64,000 nucleotides of DNA from DASQYE01 sp036389315 (GCA_036389315.1 DASVQF010000016.1:85726-149725), one strand, 5' to 3'. Shown: positions 44,762 through 53,913, counted from the first letter of the stretch. Notes: generated by a model from the letters alone, not told the origin. Translations and numbers: made by a program.

Positions 44762-45324
44762 TGATCTCTCTTTTCCGTCTTCTGACCGGAACTCTGGTAA
44801 GAAGGGAGGTCAATCCCGCCCTGAATGCTTAAAGAGTTCTGGGTTTGCGGGCGTGTGGGCAATCCTTTCTCGATGAGCTGACGCTTGGCCTCTTCGATAG
44901 GGATCGAGACGACCTGCCCGTTCTGATCTTTCTGTCCCTCCTTCAAAACTTCGTCCCAGTGCTCTCTCACAAGCTCCATCTCTTTCTTCGGCTCTTTCAG
45001 AGAGAGGTCAACCGCTGGGCCGTCGCCCGTCTCGGCCTCCCAGCCGGGCGCGGCCTGCAAACGTGGCTTGGGCGGCAGGCGCTCCTCATCGGTCAAGGCC
45101 ATCGGAGCCGGCGGCGGCGTCCTTCTGTCCACGCGGCGCTCAAGCGTCTTGAGCATGAACCACATCAAGACGTGAACGATGCCCGCGAAGATGAGCAGCC
45201 CGAGGGCGAAGATCAGGATGCCTTTGACGTTGACATCGCTCTCTTCGTGCGTCACGTCCGGGTTCTGGATGTGGGAAACATCCGGCGTCTCGTGTATATC
45301 GTCGCGCCGACCATGCCTTGCCAT
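44758..45324 (-). CDS. Single-pass membrane protein between ActF and SCO genes
   Basis: A 188-residue protein with one membrane helix (about residues 34-56; KGILIFALGLLIFAGIVHVLMWF), a Pro-rich linker and a charged C-terminal domain containing LVREHWDEVLKEGQKDQNGQVVSIPIEEAKRQLIEKGLP. A similar protein of unknown function is commonly placed at this point in acidobacterial ACIII-oxidase clusters, to my recollection. Its position suggests an assembly or subunit role. The stop overlaps the next ATG (ATGA). Confidence 0.72.
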   Translation of the reverse strand: MARHGRRDDIHETPDVSHIQNPDVTHEESDVNVKGILIFALGLLIFAGIVHVLMWFMLKTLERRVDRRTPPPAPMALTDEERLPPKPRLQAAPGWEAETGDGPAVDLSLKEPKKEMELVREHWDEVLKEGQKDQNGQVVSIPIEEAKRQLIEKGLPTRPQTQNSLSIQGGIDLPSYQSSGQKTEKRDQ

Positions 45325-45349
45325 AATCGAAATCCCCCGCTACTTAAAT

Positions 45350-45420
45350 GATGAAGGAAGAATGAAAAGCACGCTGCTTTTCGTCTTTAATTCATCCCTC
45401 ATCCTTCATCCTTCATCCCT
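45350..45420. repeat. Heptamer element with TCATCCC/TCATCCT array
   Basis: From about 45351 the whole stretch can be read in a 7-base register: GATGAAG-type units, a GAAAAGCACGCTGCTTTTC core, then four TCATCC(C/T)-type units (45392-45419). The arms are inverted. It fills the gap between ActF (stop at 45422) and the membrane-protein gene. Confidence 0.72.
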
Positions 45421-45421
45421 T

Positions 45422-46639
45422 CTAATGCCCGCCGCGATGGCGCGCTTCGATGACGCCGGGCAGTTGCGGGTCATTGAAGGGAATCAGCGGACGCTGCTTC
45501 AACTGCCAGAGAAAGAAGGCCAGCCACAGGCCGCCGACGCCGATGGGGGCCACCACGTCCGTCCAGCTCAAAGAGAAATGGCCCTCGCTGAACTTGGGCG
45601 CGATCAGCCAGAACAGGTCAACCAATCGCATGAAGAGCACGAGGCAGGCGACCAACGCCAGCCGCCGCGCGTTGCGCTTCAAGTCTCTGGACAGCAGCAG
45701 CAGAAACGGCAGCGCGAAATGAAGCACGACCAGGGCGAGCGCCACAGCGCCCCAGCCCCCGCGCATCCGGTACAAATACCACTTGGTCTCTTCCGGGATG
45801 TTGCCGCTCCAGATAATCAGGAATTGCGAGAAAGAGAAGTAGGCCCAGACCATGACGAAAGCCAGCAAGAGCTTGCCCAGGTCGTGAAAATGCGACGGCG
45901 CGACCACCTCCGACAGCGGCTCGCGGCCCGCGAGCAAAGCCATCACGGCGATCACGAAAGCGAAGGACGAGAGGGCCCACGCCGCGACAAACAGCAGCCC
46001 GAAGATGGTCGAGAACCATTCCGGGTCAAGCGACATCACCCAGTCCACGGACGCGAACGTCACCGTCAACACAAAGAGCACCAGCCCCGGCCCGCTCAGC
46101 TTCGACATGCGCTTCGTGAAACGGCGCTCGGCCGTCCTGTCCTGCTCGCGCGACCAATGGTTGAGCAAATAGGCGAGCCCGCCCCAGATTAGAAAATAGA
46201 TGAGCGCGCGCACCAGGAAGAAGGGCACGTTCAAGTAGGCGCTCTTGTGTTCGAGTATCTTGTAAAGGTGCTGCTCCTCTTCGCCTCGCGCTCCGGCCAG
46301 CTCCTTGATGTGCGTCCACTCGTAGAGGTAGCCCATCCCGAAAATGATCGGGACAAACAGCACGGCCATCAGCGGAAGCGTTCGTGTGCCGGATTCGAGT
46401 ACACGCCGGATGACTAGGCCCCAGCCTCCGCCCGACAGGTGTTGCAGCATCAGGATGGCCAGGCAGCCGAGCGCGATGCCCGTCCAGAAGACGTAGGCCA
46501 GCAGATATGAGCGGAAGAAAATCGGCCGTGGGCCCAGGAAGAAACCGAGCGCCAGAATCACCGTAAAGATTGCGCCGACGATCAATGCCAGTTGTTGATA
46601 ACGCCCGGCTTCCTGCGGAGTTGTGTAAGCAGCGTTCAT
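45422..46639 (-). CDS. actF: Alternative Complex III subunit ActF (membrane subunit)
   Basis: A 405-residue integral membrane protein with about ten helices (for example LIVGAIFTVILALGFFLGP, FVPIIFGMGYLYEW, FDLGKLLLAFVMVWAYFSFSQFLIIW). The helix layout and LYRMRGGWGAVALALVVLHFALPFLLLLSRDLKRN agree with ActF of the quinol:cytochrome c oxidoreductase ACIII. It is smaller than ActC and forms part of the membrane quinol module. It starts three bases after the ActE stop. Confidence 0.9.
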   Translation of the reverse strand: MNAAYTTPQEAGRYQQLALIVGAIFTVILALGFFLGPRPIFFRSYLLAYVFWTGIALGCLAILMLQHLSGGGWGLVIRRVLESGTRTLPLMAVLFVPIIFGMGYLYEWTHIKELAGARGEEEQHLYKILEHKSAYLNVPFFLVRALIYFLIWGGLAYLLNHWSREQDRTAERRFTKRMSKLSGPGLVLFVLTVTFASVDWVMSLDPEWFSTIFGLLFVAAWALSSFAFVIAVMALLAGREPLSEVVAPSHFHDLGKLLLAFVMVWAYFSFSQFLIIWSGNIPEETKWYLYRMRGGWGAVALALVVLHFALPFLLLLSRDLKRNARRLALVACLVLFMRLVDLFWLIAPKFSEGHFSLSWTDVVAPIGVGGLWLAFFLWQLKQRPLIPFNDPQLPGVIEARHRGGH

Positions 46640-46641
46640 CT

Positions 46642-47427
46642 CTACCTTTGTCCTTCGCCTTCCGTCCTCGGCCGCGCCTGGACGCTAGTGTCCGGCTCAG
46701 TGGCCGGATGGCTCAGTTGCAGAGCGCGTATGTAGGCGACTATGGCCCACCTGTCCTGAACGGGAATCTGTTGCGCGTAAGCGGGCATGGAGCCCCAGCC
46801 GTTCGTCATCACGTCGAAGAAATGGCCCACCGGAGCATTCTTCAAAGTCTCTGTGTGATAGGACGGCGGCTGCTTGTAGCCGCGACGCACGATCATCCCA
46901 TCGCCTGCGCCCGTCGCCCCGTGACAGATCGAGCAGAAAATCTGGTAACGCTCCTGCCCGCGATCAAGGACTTCCCTGGTGACGGGGAAAGGAAACGTAT
47001 CAACGTCGTCCGGAAAAAGATTGCTGCCGGAGCCCGCGCCTTGCGCGCCCGTCGCAGCGCCGCCCGGCTGCGTACCCGACTGCGTGCCACTCTGTCCGGA
47101 AGAAGTTGTGCTCGCGCTGCTCGTCGTGGTCGCGCTGCTGCTGCTACTACTACGCCCCGCCGCAGCCTTCTTCCCCGTGTATAGCTGCGTATCTTCGCGC
47201 AGGTAGCCGCGCGGCACAGTTCCGGCGACGAGCGGGCGCGAAGACATTCCGTCTTTGAAAAACTTGCTCGGCTCGTAAGCCTCGTAGCGCGGCTGATCCT
47301 GCATGTCCATGCGGCAGGCCGTGGAAAACGTCAGGCAGCAGGCCGCCAGCGCCAGGCAGTAAAAAGCCCTGCGCCCGCGTAAGCCTTTCTCCCTTTTCGC
47401 TTCTGCCTTCTCTTTATGCCTCGACAT
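46642..47427 (-). CDS. actE: ACIII subunit ActE (monoheme c-type cytochrome lipoprotein)
   Basis: A 261-residue protein. The signal sequence ends in a lipobox-like LTFSTAC, so a lipid anchor is likely. A long Ser/Thr/Gly/Ala-rich linker (about 85-130) precedes a cytochrome c domain with CSICH (about residue 163) and the distal Met in NGWGSMPAYAQQI. ActE carries electrons from the complex towards the oxidase. Its start overlaps the ActD end by 14 bases. Confidence 0.9.
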   Translation of the reverse strand: MSRHKEKAEAKREKGLRGRRAFYCLALAACCLTFSTACRMDMQDQPRYEAYEPSKFFKDGMSSRPLVAGTVPRGYLREDTQLYTGKKAAAGRSSSSSSATTTSSASTTSSGQSGTQSGTQPGGAATGAQGAGSGSNLFPDDVDTFPFPVTREVLDRGQERYQIFCSICHGATGAGDGMIVRRGYKQPPSYHTETLKNAPVGHFFDVMTNGWGSMPAYAQQIPVQDRWAIVAYIRALQLSHPATEPDTSVQARPRTEGEGQR

Positions 47428-47956
47428 CTGTGATTCCTCGCGGGTTCAGGCTGGCCAGAAACCTCTCCGTCTCTTCACGATCAAATTTCGGGTCGCGCGC
47501 TTCGATGACCAGGAAGAAGCGGTCGCGCGTAGCCAGCGCGAAGCGCTCGACGTTGAAGACCGGATGATAGGGCTGCGGCAGCTTGTTGAGGGCCAGCATG
47601 CCGAAGACTGCTGCGAAGGCCGCTGCCAGCACAGTGCACTCGAAAGTGATCGGGATGAAAGAGGGCCAACTGTGATAGGGGCGGCCCCCGACGTTGATCG
47701 GATAGTCTATGACCTCCATGTAGTACTGCATCAGGTAGCCGCCGATGCAGCCGATGATGCCGCCGATCAAGACTATCAGCGGCAGCCGCGTGTGAAAGTG
47801 CAGCGCCTCGGCCAACTCCTCTATCGGGTAGGGCGAGTAAGCGTTGATCCGACGATAGCCCGAGTCATAAGCCTCGCGCGTCGCCGCGACCACGTCGGTC
47901 GGATTATCGAACTCGGCCATCAGGCCGTAGAGCGGTGGATTTACTTCCATAACCAA
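47414..47956 (-). CDS. actD: ACIII subunit ActD (DUF3341)
   Basis: A 180-residue protein with a soluble N-terminal part (GLMAEFDNPTDVVAATREAYDSGYRRINAYSPYPIEEL) typical of DUF3341 and two membrane helices (about 60-82 and 105-127). It is a structural subunit of ACIII near the quinol module. Gap of 31 bases to ActC, overlap with ActE. Confidence 0.93.
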   Translation of the reverse strand: MVMEVNPPLYGLMAEFDNPTDVVAATREAYDSGYRRINAYSPYPIEELAEALHFHTRLPLIVLIGGIIGCIGGYLMQYYMEVIDYPINVGGRPYHSWPSFIPITFECTVLAAAFAAVFGMLALNKLPQPYHPVFNVERFALATRDRFFLVIEARDPKFDREETERFLASLNPRGITDVEA

Positions 47957-47987
47957 CCTCAGATTCAGATAGCGTCCAACATCTGCT

Positions 47988-49382
47988 TTATGCTACTTCT
48001 TCCTCCACGTCCGCCTCCGGCAGAATCGTCCGCATCTCGAAGATCGAGATGATGGGCAGGAAGCGTATGAAGAGGAACATCAAGCTGAGGAACAGCCCGA
48101 TGGTTCCGAAGAACATCGAGAAATCCCACATGGTCGGCGAATACATGCCCCACGAAGAGGGCAGAAAGTCGCGGTGCAAACTGGTCACGACGATGACGAA
48201 ACGCTCCAGCCACATGCCTATGCTGACGATGATGGAGATGATAAAGACCAGCACGACATTTTTTCTGACGCGCTTAGACCAGAGAAACTGCGGTGTCAGT
48301 CCGTTGCAGAAGATGAGCATCCAGTAGTACTTGCCATACGGGCCAAACACCCGGTTGGCAATCATATACTGCTCGAAACTGTTGGCGCTGTACCAGGCGA
48401 AGAACGCCTCCATCAAGTAACCGTAGAAAACGATCAGCCCCGTCGCCAGCATGATCTTCGCCATATTGTCTATGTGGCGCATGGTGATGAAGTCTTCGAG
48501 CCCATAGAGCTTTCTGAGCGGGATGGACAGTAACAACACCATCGCAAAGCCCGCGTAGATCGCTCCGGCGACGAAGTAGGGCGGAAAGATCGTGGCGTGC
48601 CAGCCCGGAAGCTGCGCGACCGCAAAGTCGAAGCTGACGATGGTATGCACGGAGAGCACCAGCGGCGTCGCCAGGCCAGCCAAAAGCAGGTAGGTCGTCT
48701 CGTAACGATGCCAGTGGCGCGCGCTCCCCCGCCAACCCATCGCCAAGAGTCCATAAGCGATTTGAAAAGGACGGCTGCGCGCGCGGTCTCTGAGCGTCGC
48801 AAAGTCAGGGATTAAGCCGACGAACCAGAAGAGGGCAGAGACGGTGGCATAGGTCGAGACGGCGAAGACATCCCACATCAGCGGGCTTCTGAACTGCGGC
48901 CAGATGCCCATCGTGTTCGGGTAGGGGAAGAGCCAATAGCCGAGCCACGGCCTTCCGACGTGCAGCAGCGGAAAGAGTCCCGCGCAGGCCACCGCGAATA
49001 GCGTCATCGCTTCGGCGAAGCGGTTGATCGAGGTACGCCACTCCTGTCTGAACAGGAGCAGAATGGCCGAGATCAGCGTTCCGGCGTGGCCGATGCCGAT
49101 CCACCACACGAAGTTGATGATCGGGAAGGCCCAGCCGACCGGAACGTTCGTCCCGAAGATGCCGATGCCCTTGAAGACCAGATAGGTGATCGTAATCAGA
49201 AGCACCTGCGTGAGCATGAAGGCCAGGGCGAAGCCTATGAACCAGTAGACAGGGGTTCGGCGGCGAAGCACCAGCGCGCTGATCTTGTCCGTGACCGAGG
49301 CGAAGGTATGGCCCGGCTCGATCACCGGCACGGCCGTCCCGTGAATGCGTACGTCCTTATGTGGTTCGTCAACGTCTGCCAT
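47988..49382 (-). CDS. actC: ACIII subunit ActC (NrfD-like membrane subunit)
   Basis: A 464-residue NrfD/PsrC-family protein with about ten membrane helices. Landmarks include GWAFPIINFVWWIGIGHAGTLISAILLLFRQEWRTSINRFAEAMT, and a conserved acidic/His-rich set in PTMWDFSMFFGTIGLF. ActC binds quinol and contributes to proton translocation in ACIII. It starts eight bases after ActB. Confidence 0.95.
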   Translation of the reverse strand: MADVDEPHKDVRIHGTAVPVIEPGHTFASVTDKISALVLRRRTPVYWFIGFALAFMLTQVLLITITYLVFKGIGIFGTNVPVGWAFPIINFVWWIGIGHAGTLISAILLLFRQEWRTSINRFAEAMTLFAVACAGLFPLLHVGRPWLGYWLFPYPNTMGIWPQFRSPLMWDVFAVSTYATVSALFWFVGLIPDFATLRDRARSRPFQIAYGLLAMGWRGSARHWHRYETTYLLLAGLATPLVLSVHTIVSFDFAVAQLPGWHATIFPPYFVAGAIYAGFAMVLLLSIPLRKLYGLEDFITMRHIDNMAKIMLATGLIVFYGYLMEAFFAWYSANSFEQYMIANRVFGPYGKYYWMLIFCNGLTPQFLWSKRVRKNVVLVFIISIIVSIGMWLERFVIVVTSLHRDFLPSSWGMYSPTMWDFSMFFGTIGLFLSLMFLFIRFLPIISIFEMRTILPEADVEEEVA

Positions 49383-49390
49383 GATACTTT

Positions 49391-52300
49391 TTAAGCCTTC
49401 CCTGAGATTTCCGGGTTCGGGTTGCGCAGCGACGACAGGTAAGTGGTGCGCGGCTGCGTGTTCAAATCCGAAAGGAGTCCGTAGTTGCGCTTGTCACGCT
49501 TAAGCTCAGCGACGCGACTCTGCGGGTCATTCGCGTCACCGAAGACTATGGCCTGCGTCGGGCACACGCTCTGGCAGGCGGTCTGTATGTCGCCGTCGCG
49601 GATAGGGCGGCCTTCCTTCTCCGACTCGATCTTGCCCAGCTCTATGCGCTGGATGCAGTAGGTGCATTTCTCCATCACGCCGCGCGAGCGCACAGAGACC
49701 TCCGGGTTACGCATCAACTGGTAAGTCGGCGTGTTGAAATCCTGGTAGAGCATGAAGTTGAAGCGCCGCACCTTGTACGGGCAGTTGTTGGAGCAGTAGC
49801 GCGTCCCGACGCAGCGGTTGTAGACCATCACGTTCAAGCCTTCGGCATCATGTACGGTCGCATGAACGGGACAGACGGGCTCGCACGGCGCGTTCTCGCA
49901 GTGCATGCAGGGCACTGGCATGAACTCCGTTGCATCCGGGTGCGACGGCTCACCTTTGAAGTAGGTGTCAACCCTCAGCCAATGCATCTCGCGGCTGCGC
50001 TCGACCTGCTCTTTGCCGACCACCGGGATGTTGTTTTCCGCCTGGCAGGCCACCACGCAGGCGTTGCAGCCCACGCAGGCGGTCGTGTCAATGGTCATGC
50101 CCCAGGCGTTCTGTTTGGAATAATCATAGGGCGGGTACATAGACCACTCTTCGCCCGGCTTGTGCTCTTGCGATTCGCCGCCGCCGTGCTCAGCGCCGCC
50201 TCCGCCTTCGGCTTCCTTCAAGTAATCGGCGAGCATCCCGGCGCGCACTATGTCACGATTCTCCATGCCGAAGTGCAACTGCGTGGTGGCGAGCGAATAG
50301 AACTCGCCCGTCCCCGTCAAGCGCGCGCCCACGTCGGCCCACGGCGCTCCGGAAGTCCGAATCGCGTAAGCATTAAAGCCCTTGCCGTTGCCGACCCGTC
50401 CGGCGCGACGCCTGCCGTAGCCTAAGTGAACGGTGGCGACGCCGTCGGGCTGGCCCGGCATAATCCAGACCGGGACGTTCGAGAGCGTGCGCCCCTGGTA
50501 AGTCAGGTTGACCGTGTGTACCTTCCAATCGCTGCCCTTGACGCCCTGATCGTTCTTGAGCCCGAGGCGATTGGCCGTCGTCGGGCTCAGCAGCAAGGCG
50601 TTGTCCCAGGTGATCTTGGTCAAAGGCTTCGGTAATTCCTGAAGCCAGCCGTTATTGGCGAAGCGCCCGTCGTAGATGCTCGGGTCTGTCCGAAAGACTA
50701 TCTCCAACTGATCTGCGCCCGGCGCAGTCGCCGCAGCAGGCGCGCTTAACTGGTTGGCCCAATCGCCGCGCAAGGCCACGGTCTTAGGCGGCAAAGCAGA
50801 GTTGGGAACCACTCCATCATGCACGGCCCTGCGCCACAGCATCTCGAAGTCGGTCGAGGCGGCGGCTGCTGCGGTTGTAGACGACGAGCCCGCCGGTGTA
50901 GACGAGCCCGCTGCCGGTGCGGACGGTGATGCGGATGGAGTCGCGCCGGAGGTGTTGGAGGCTTGATTGCTCGCGCCGCTCGCGGCTCCGGCTGCGCCTG
51001 CTCCTGTTGCTGCTGCCGTAGAGCCTGCGTGCCCTCCACCAGTCGTTTGTCCGGCGCTCGCCGTGTTCGAGTTCTGCGAAGCGCCGCCGCCGCTCGCTTG
51101 TCCGCCGCTGGTAGATGCCTGCTGAGTGCCGCTGCCGCCCTTCATGTTCTTTTGCCAGTAGTCGCGCAGCAGGTCGTAGCCCGTGCGGCTCTGGTCGGTC
51201 GAAAAGACAGCCAGCAGCTCGTGCGCAGTCCTGCCGCCGTAGAGCGGAGCGATCAACGGTTGAATGATCGAGACAGTCCCGTCGTGCCCGCGCGTGTCGC
51301 CCCACGATTCGAGGTAATGCGCCGCCGGAATGTGCCAGTGGCAAAGCTCAGAGGTCTCGTCCTTGTAGAGGCTCAGGTGTACGCGCCAGGCCACTTTCTT
51401 CAGGCTCTCGCCGAAGCTCAAATCCACGGGCGCGGTGTAGACCGGATTGCCGCCGAGAATGACCAGGGTCTCGACCTGCCCGGCGTTCATGTCCGCGACG
51501 AGCGTGCGAAGCGACTGCACCTGATCTTCGGGAAAAGCTTCAATGGGGTCTGTGTAGATGACCGTCTTTCCGACGTTGCCGAGCGCCGCGTTCATCGCGT
51601 GGGCCAGGGCATGAACCGCAGGCGATTGCTCGTCGCCCGGAATGATTATGGAGCGGCCGCGCGACTGTTGCAGGTCGCGCACGAGGGCTGCGGCCCACCA
51701 ACCGTACTGGCCTGCCCCTGCGCCCTGTCCCCCTGGGCCCAGGTTGACGCCGAGCCCGCTCGCCACGGCGCGCACGAACCCTTCGATCTCGCTCGGACGA
51801 AGGGCCAGGCGGTGGTCTGCTTTCGCGCCCGTGTTCGTCATCGTCGTCTCGACGACGTAGAGGCGGTTCATTTCGGGACGCTCGTGCGTCGGGCGGCGGC
51901 GGCTGGCGAAATCGGCCGCGTAGGCTAGGCTACCGGGGCCGCAAGCCAGAAAGTCTGAATCAATCGAGAAGACGCGCTCCGCCTGGTCAAAGCGATAGAT
52001 GGTATTGACCGCCTGTCCGAAGGCCAGCATCGCGCCGCCGTGTGCGCCGTTGCGCGCCGCCGGCTCGTATTGATGAAGGCGAGCCTGCGGCAAGTCCGTC
52101 ATAATGGCTTTCAGTTGAGCCGCGAGCGTCGGCGACGTGACGGTCTCGGTCAGGAACCGCAAGCCCGCACCTTGCCGCGCGCGCGCCGCATCGAGCGCCC
52201 GCTTGACATCATCCAGAAATCCAGACCAGGGCCGATCCATTTCGCGGAAGGTCGGCGTCTGCGAGCGGTCGGGGTCGTAGAGGTCTAGCAGAGAGGCTTG

Positions 52301-52753
52301 CGCGAACAGGTCTGTCGCGCCGCGACTCGAAGGATGCTCTGGATTGCCTTCGAGCTTGGTGGGCCGCCCCTCGTTGCTCTTGGCCAGCAGCCCTACGGCA
52401 GTGCCGCCCAACTCGAAGGCCGTGGCGAAAAAGAGCGGCTTGCCCGGCACTATCTCTTCGGGCTGGCGGACGTAGGGGACGATCTTTTCGGGCGGCTGGT
52501 AGACGCAGCCGCTCAGGCCCGCGAGCGCCAGCGATGCCCCCATCAGCTTCAGAAACGTGCGCCGCTCAACGGGCGAATCCCATTCTTCTGCGGCGTGCGG
52601 AAACTCGCGCGCGATCAGCTCGCGAAACTCTTCTCGGTCGGCCAGCTCTTCGAGGCTGCGCCAGTACTTCTGGCCGTCCTGCTGCTGCTGCTCGCGGCCC
52701 AGGATGCGGTCGCGCATCAAACGGAAGTTAATATGACGGTCTTGGGAAGCCAT
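49391..52753 (-). CDS. actB: ACIII subunit ActB (fused molybdopterin-oxidoreductase-like and iron-sulfur protein)
   Basis: About 1120 residues from the ATG at 52753, chosen for AAGGA nine bases upstream; the frame extends to 52954, where it would overlap ActA. Residues 1-75 carry a Tat-type signal (RRTFLKLMGASLALAGLSGC). Residues about 80-780 form a molybdopterin-oxidoreductase-like domain, which in ACIII has no Mo cofactor. Residues about 850-1110 form a four-cluster ferredoxin domain with Cys clusters CVGCNACVVAC, CMHCENAPCEPVC, CVGTRYCSNNC and CTYCIQRI...CQSVC. A striking low-complexity Ser/Gly/Ala/Thr insertion of about 98 residues sits at about 537-634. Confidence 0.94.
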   Translation of the reverse strand: MASQDRHINFRLMRDRILGREQQQQDGQKYWRSLEELADREEFRELIAREFPHAAEEWDSPVERRTFLKLMGASLALAGLSGCVYQPPEKIVPYVRQPEEIVPGKPLFFATAFELGGTAVGLLAKSNEGRPTKLEGNPEHPSSRGATDLFAQASLLDLYDPDRSQTPTFREMDRPWSGFLDDVKRALDAARARQGAGLRFLTETVTSPTLAAQLKAIMTDLPQARLHQYEPAARNGAHGGAMLAFGQAVNTIYRFDQAERVFSIDSDFLACGPGSLAYAADFASRRRPTHERPEMNRLYVVETTMTNTGAKADHRLALRPSEIEGFVRAVASGLGVNLGPGGQGAGAGQYGWWAAALVRDLQQSRGRSIIIPGDEQSPAVHALAHAMNAALGNVGKTVIYTDPIEAFPEDQVQSLRTLVADMNAGQVETLVILGGNPVYTAPVDLSFGESLKKVAWRVHLSLYKDETSELCHWHIPAAHYLESWGDTRGHDGTVSIIQPLIAPLYGGRTAHELLAVFSTDQSRTGYDLLRDYWQKNMKGGSGTQQASTSGGQASGGGASQNSNTASAGQTTGGGHAGSTAAATGAGAAGAASGASNQASNTSGATPSASPSAPAAGSSTPAGSSSTTAAAAASTDFEMLWRRAVHDGVVPNSALPPKTVALRGDWANQLSAPAAATAPGADQLEIVFRTDPSIYDGRFANNGWLQELPKPLTKITWDNALLLSPTTANRLGLKNDQGVKGSDWKVHTVNLTYQGRTLSNVPVWIMPGQPDGVATVHLGYGRRRAGRVGNGKGFNAYAIRTSGAPWADVGARLTGTGEFYSLATTQLHFGMENRDIVRAGMLADYLKEAEGGGGAEHGGGESQEHKPGEEWSMYPPYDYSKQNAWGMTIDTTACVGCNACVVACQAENNIPVVGKEQVERSREMHWLRVDTYFKGEPSHPDATEFMPVPCMHCENAPCEPVCPVHATVHDAEGLNVMVYNRCVGTRYCSNNCPYKVRRFNFMLYQDFNTPTYQLMRNPEVSVRSRGVMEKCTYCIQRIELGKIESEKEGRPIRDGDIQTACQSVCPTQAIVFGDANDPQSRVAELKRDKRNYGLLSDLNTQPRTTYLSSLRNPNPEISGKA

Positions 52754-52770
52754 CTGCTTATCCTTATGAA

Positions 52771-53439
52771 TTACCGATGACAAGTCGAACAGCTTGTCAG
52801 GGACTCGACGCTGCGTATGTGATAGGACTTCTTCAGCTCGTTGCCCTGGGCGATCTGCTCGCGGCTGGTGTTCTCGCGCGGCCAGGCCATGTTGAAGATC
52901 TGCTCTTTGGGCCGGAGGAAACGCTCGGGCGACCGGTGGCATTCCAGACACCACTCCATTTGCAGCGACGAAGCCTGTAACATCAGCGGCATGTCATCGA
53001 CCTTGCCGTGACAGGTCGAACAGCCCACCCCCTTGGCGACGTGTATGCTGTGATTGAAATAAGCGTAGTCGGGCAGGTCGTGGACTCTGACCCACTCGAT
53101 AGGCTTGCCCGTGCGCCAACTCTCCCTCACAGGCTCAAGATAAGGGCTCTCGGCCCAGAGCTGCGAATGGCAGTTCATGCACGTCTGGGTCGAAGGCATT
53201 CCGGCGCTCGCAGAGGTCTCGACGGAGGTGTGGCAGTAGCGACAATCAATGCCGTCGTCCCCGCTATGGTGCTTGTGGCTGAACTGCACGGGCTGCTGGC
53301 GCTCAGTCCATTGCCCAGTGCTCCAGGAGGAGCGGTTGATCTCGGCCAAGACCCAGACGGCTGCGACGAGAATAAAGACGGCCCCGAAGATGGACAGTCG
53401 AGCGAGAAAGTTGGTGCTGTGGTGAAAAATCTGTGGCAT
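52771..53439 (-). CDS. actA: ACIII subunit ActA (pentaheme c-type cytochrome)
   Basis: A 222-residue protein with one N-terminal membrane helix (about 14-32) and five CxxCH heme-binding motifs (CRYCH, CMNCH, CSTCH, CLECH, CSTCH), the number expected for ActA. It receives electrons from the iron-sulfur clusters of ActB. It opens the respiratory operon; no other gene is upstream on the same strand for 560 bases. Confidence 0.95.
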   Translation of the reverse strand: MPQIFHHSTNFLARLSIFGAVFILVAAVWVLAEINRSSWSTGQWTERQQPVQFSHKHHSGDDGIDCRYCHTSVETSASAGMPSTQTCMNCHSQLWAESPYLEPVRESWRTGKPIEWVRVHDLPDYAYFNHSIHVAKGVGCSTCHGKVDDMPLMLQASSLQMEWCLECHRSPERFLRPKEQIFNMAWPRENTSREQIAQGNELKKSYHIRSVESLTSCSTCHR

Positions 53440-53618
53440 CGCCGCAAACCTTTCCTCTTAACCGTTTAACTGGTCGGGGGCCAGGCAGATAGTCCTCTGG
53501 TTACGTACTGCGTTGTTTGGGAACGGGCACAAAAATGCGGAAGGCGCTCGACTCTTATCTGCGGAACACCTGTGCCTTGTTCTCCCCACTGGTTTTCGTT
53601 GCCATGAAATTTCCCCAA

Positions 53619-53647
53619 GTGATACTACTTTTTGACCTGATGTGCAA
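53619..53647 (-). promoter_or_regulatory. Candidate promoter of the ACIII operon
   Basis: On the minus strand TTGCAC (53647-53642) and TATCAC (53624-53619) are 17 bases apart, about 180 bases before the ActA start. The -10 is a weak match. Confidence 0.3.
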
Positions 53648-53763
53648 GTTTTCACTTAATGAATTTCCGAACCGCCCGGCAGTGACGTGAGCCGGAGCCT
53701 AACGCGCAATTGACACGAAAGCATGAAGAAGAGCGCATAAAAGCAGGGATGAAAGAGAAAAAG

Positions 53764-53821
53764 GATGACAGCGCAGCTCTCCGGGTTGAATCATCTCAAC
53801 CCGGAGAGCTGCGCTGTCATC
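53764..53821 (-). terminator. 26-bp perfect hairpin, likely minus-strand terminator
   Basis: Arms 53764-53789 and 53796-53821 are perfectly complementary with a 6-base loop. On the minus strand the stem is followed by CTTTTTCTC. It lies upstream of the ACIII promoter region and downstream of the 54001-54300 gene. Confidence 0.6.
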
Positions 53822-53842
53822 ACGGAAAAAATTTGCTGGCTT

Positions 53843-53913
53843 GAAAAAAAATTAATGGGGAGGCGAGATGTGGTAATTCTCCGAACCCCCTGTTACCACA
53901 TAGCGCCTCCCCA
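53843..53913 (-). terminator. Near-perfect 21-bp hairpin with T8 tract on the minus strand
   Basis: Arms 53856-53876 and 53893-53913 match at 19 of 21 positions; on the minus strand they are followed by TTAAT and a run of eight T. Placed 88 bases after the stop of the small minus-strand gene at 54001. Confidence 0.65.

Noticed and set aside
50850..51145. Low-complexity stretch in ActB considered as an assembly or frameshift artefact
   Set aside because: It stays in frame with conserved sequence on both sides, and similar linkers occur in ActE and oxidase subunit II.
53458..53655. 65-codon minus-strand frame between ActA and the hairpins
   Set aside because: No family feature or ribosome site, and it overlaps the likely ACIII promoter.
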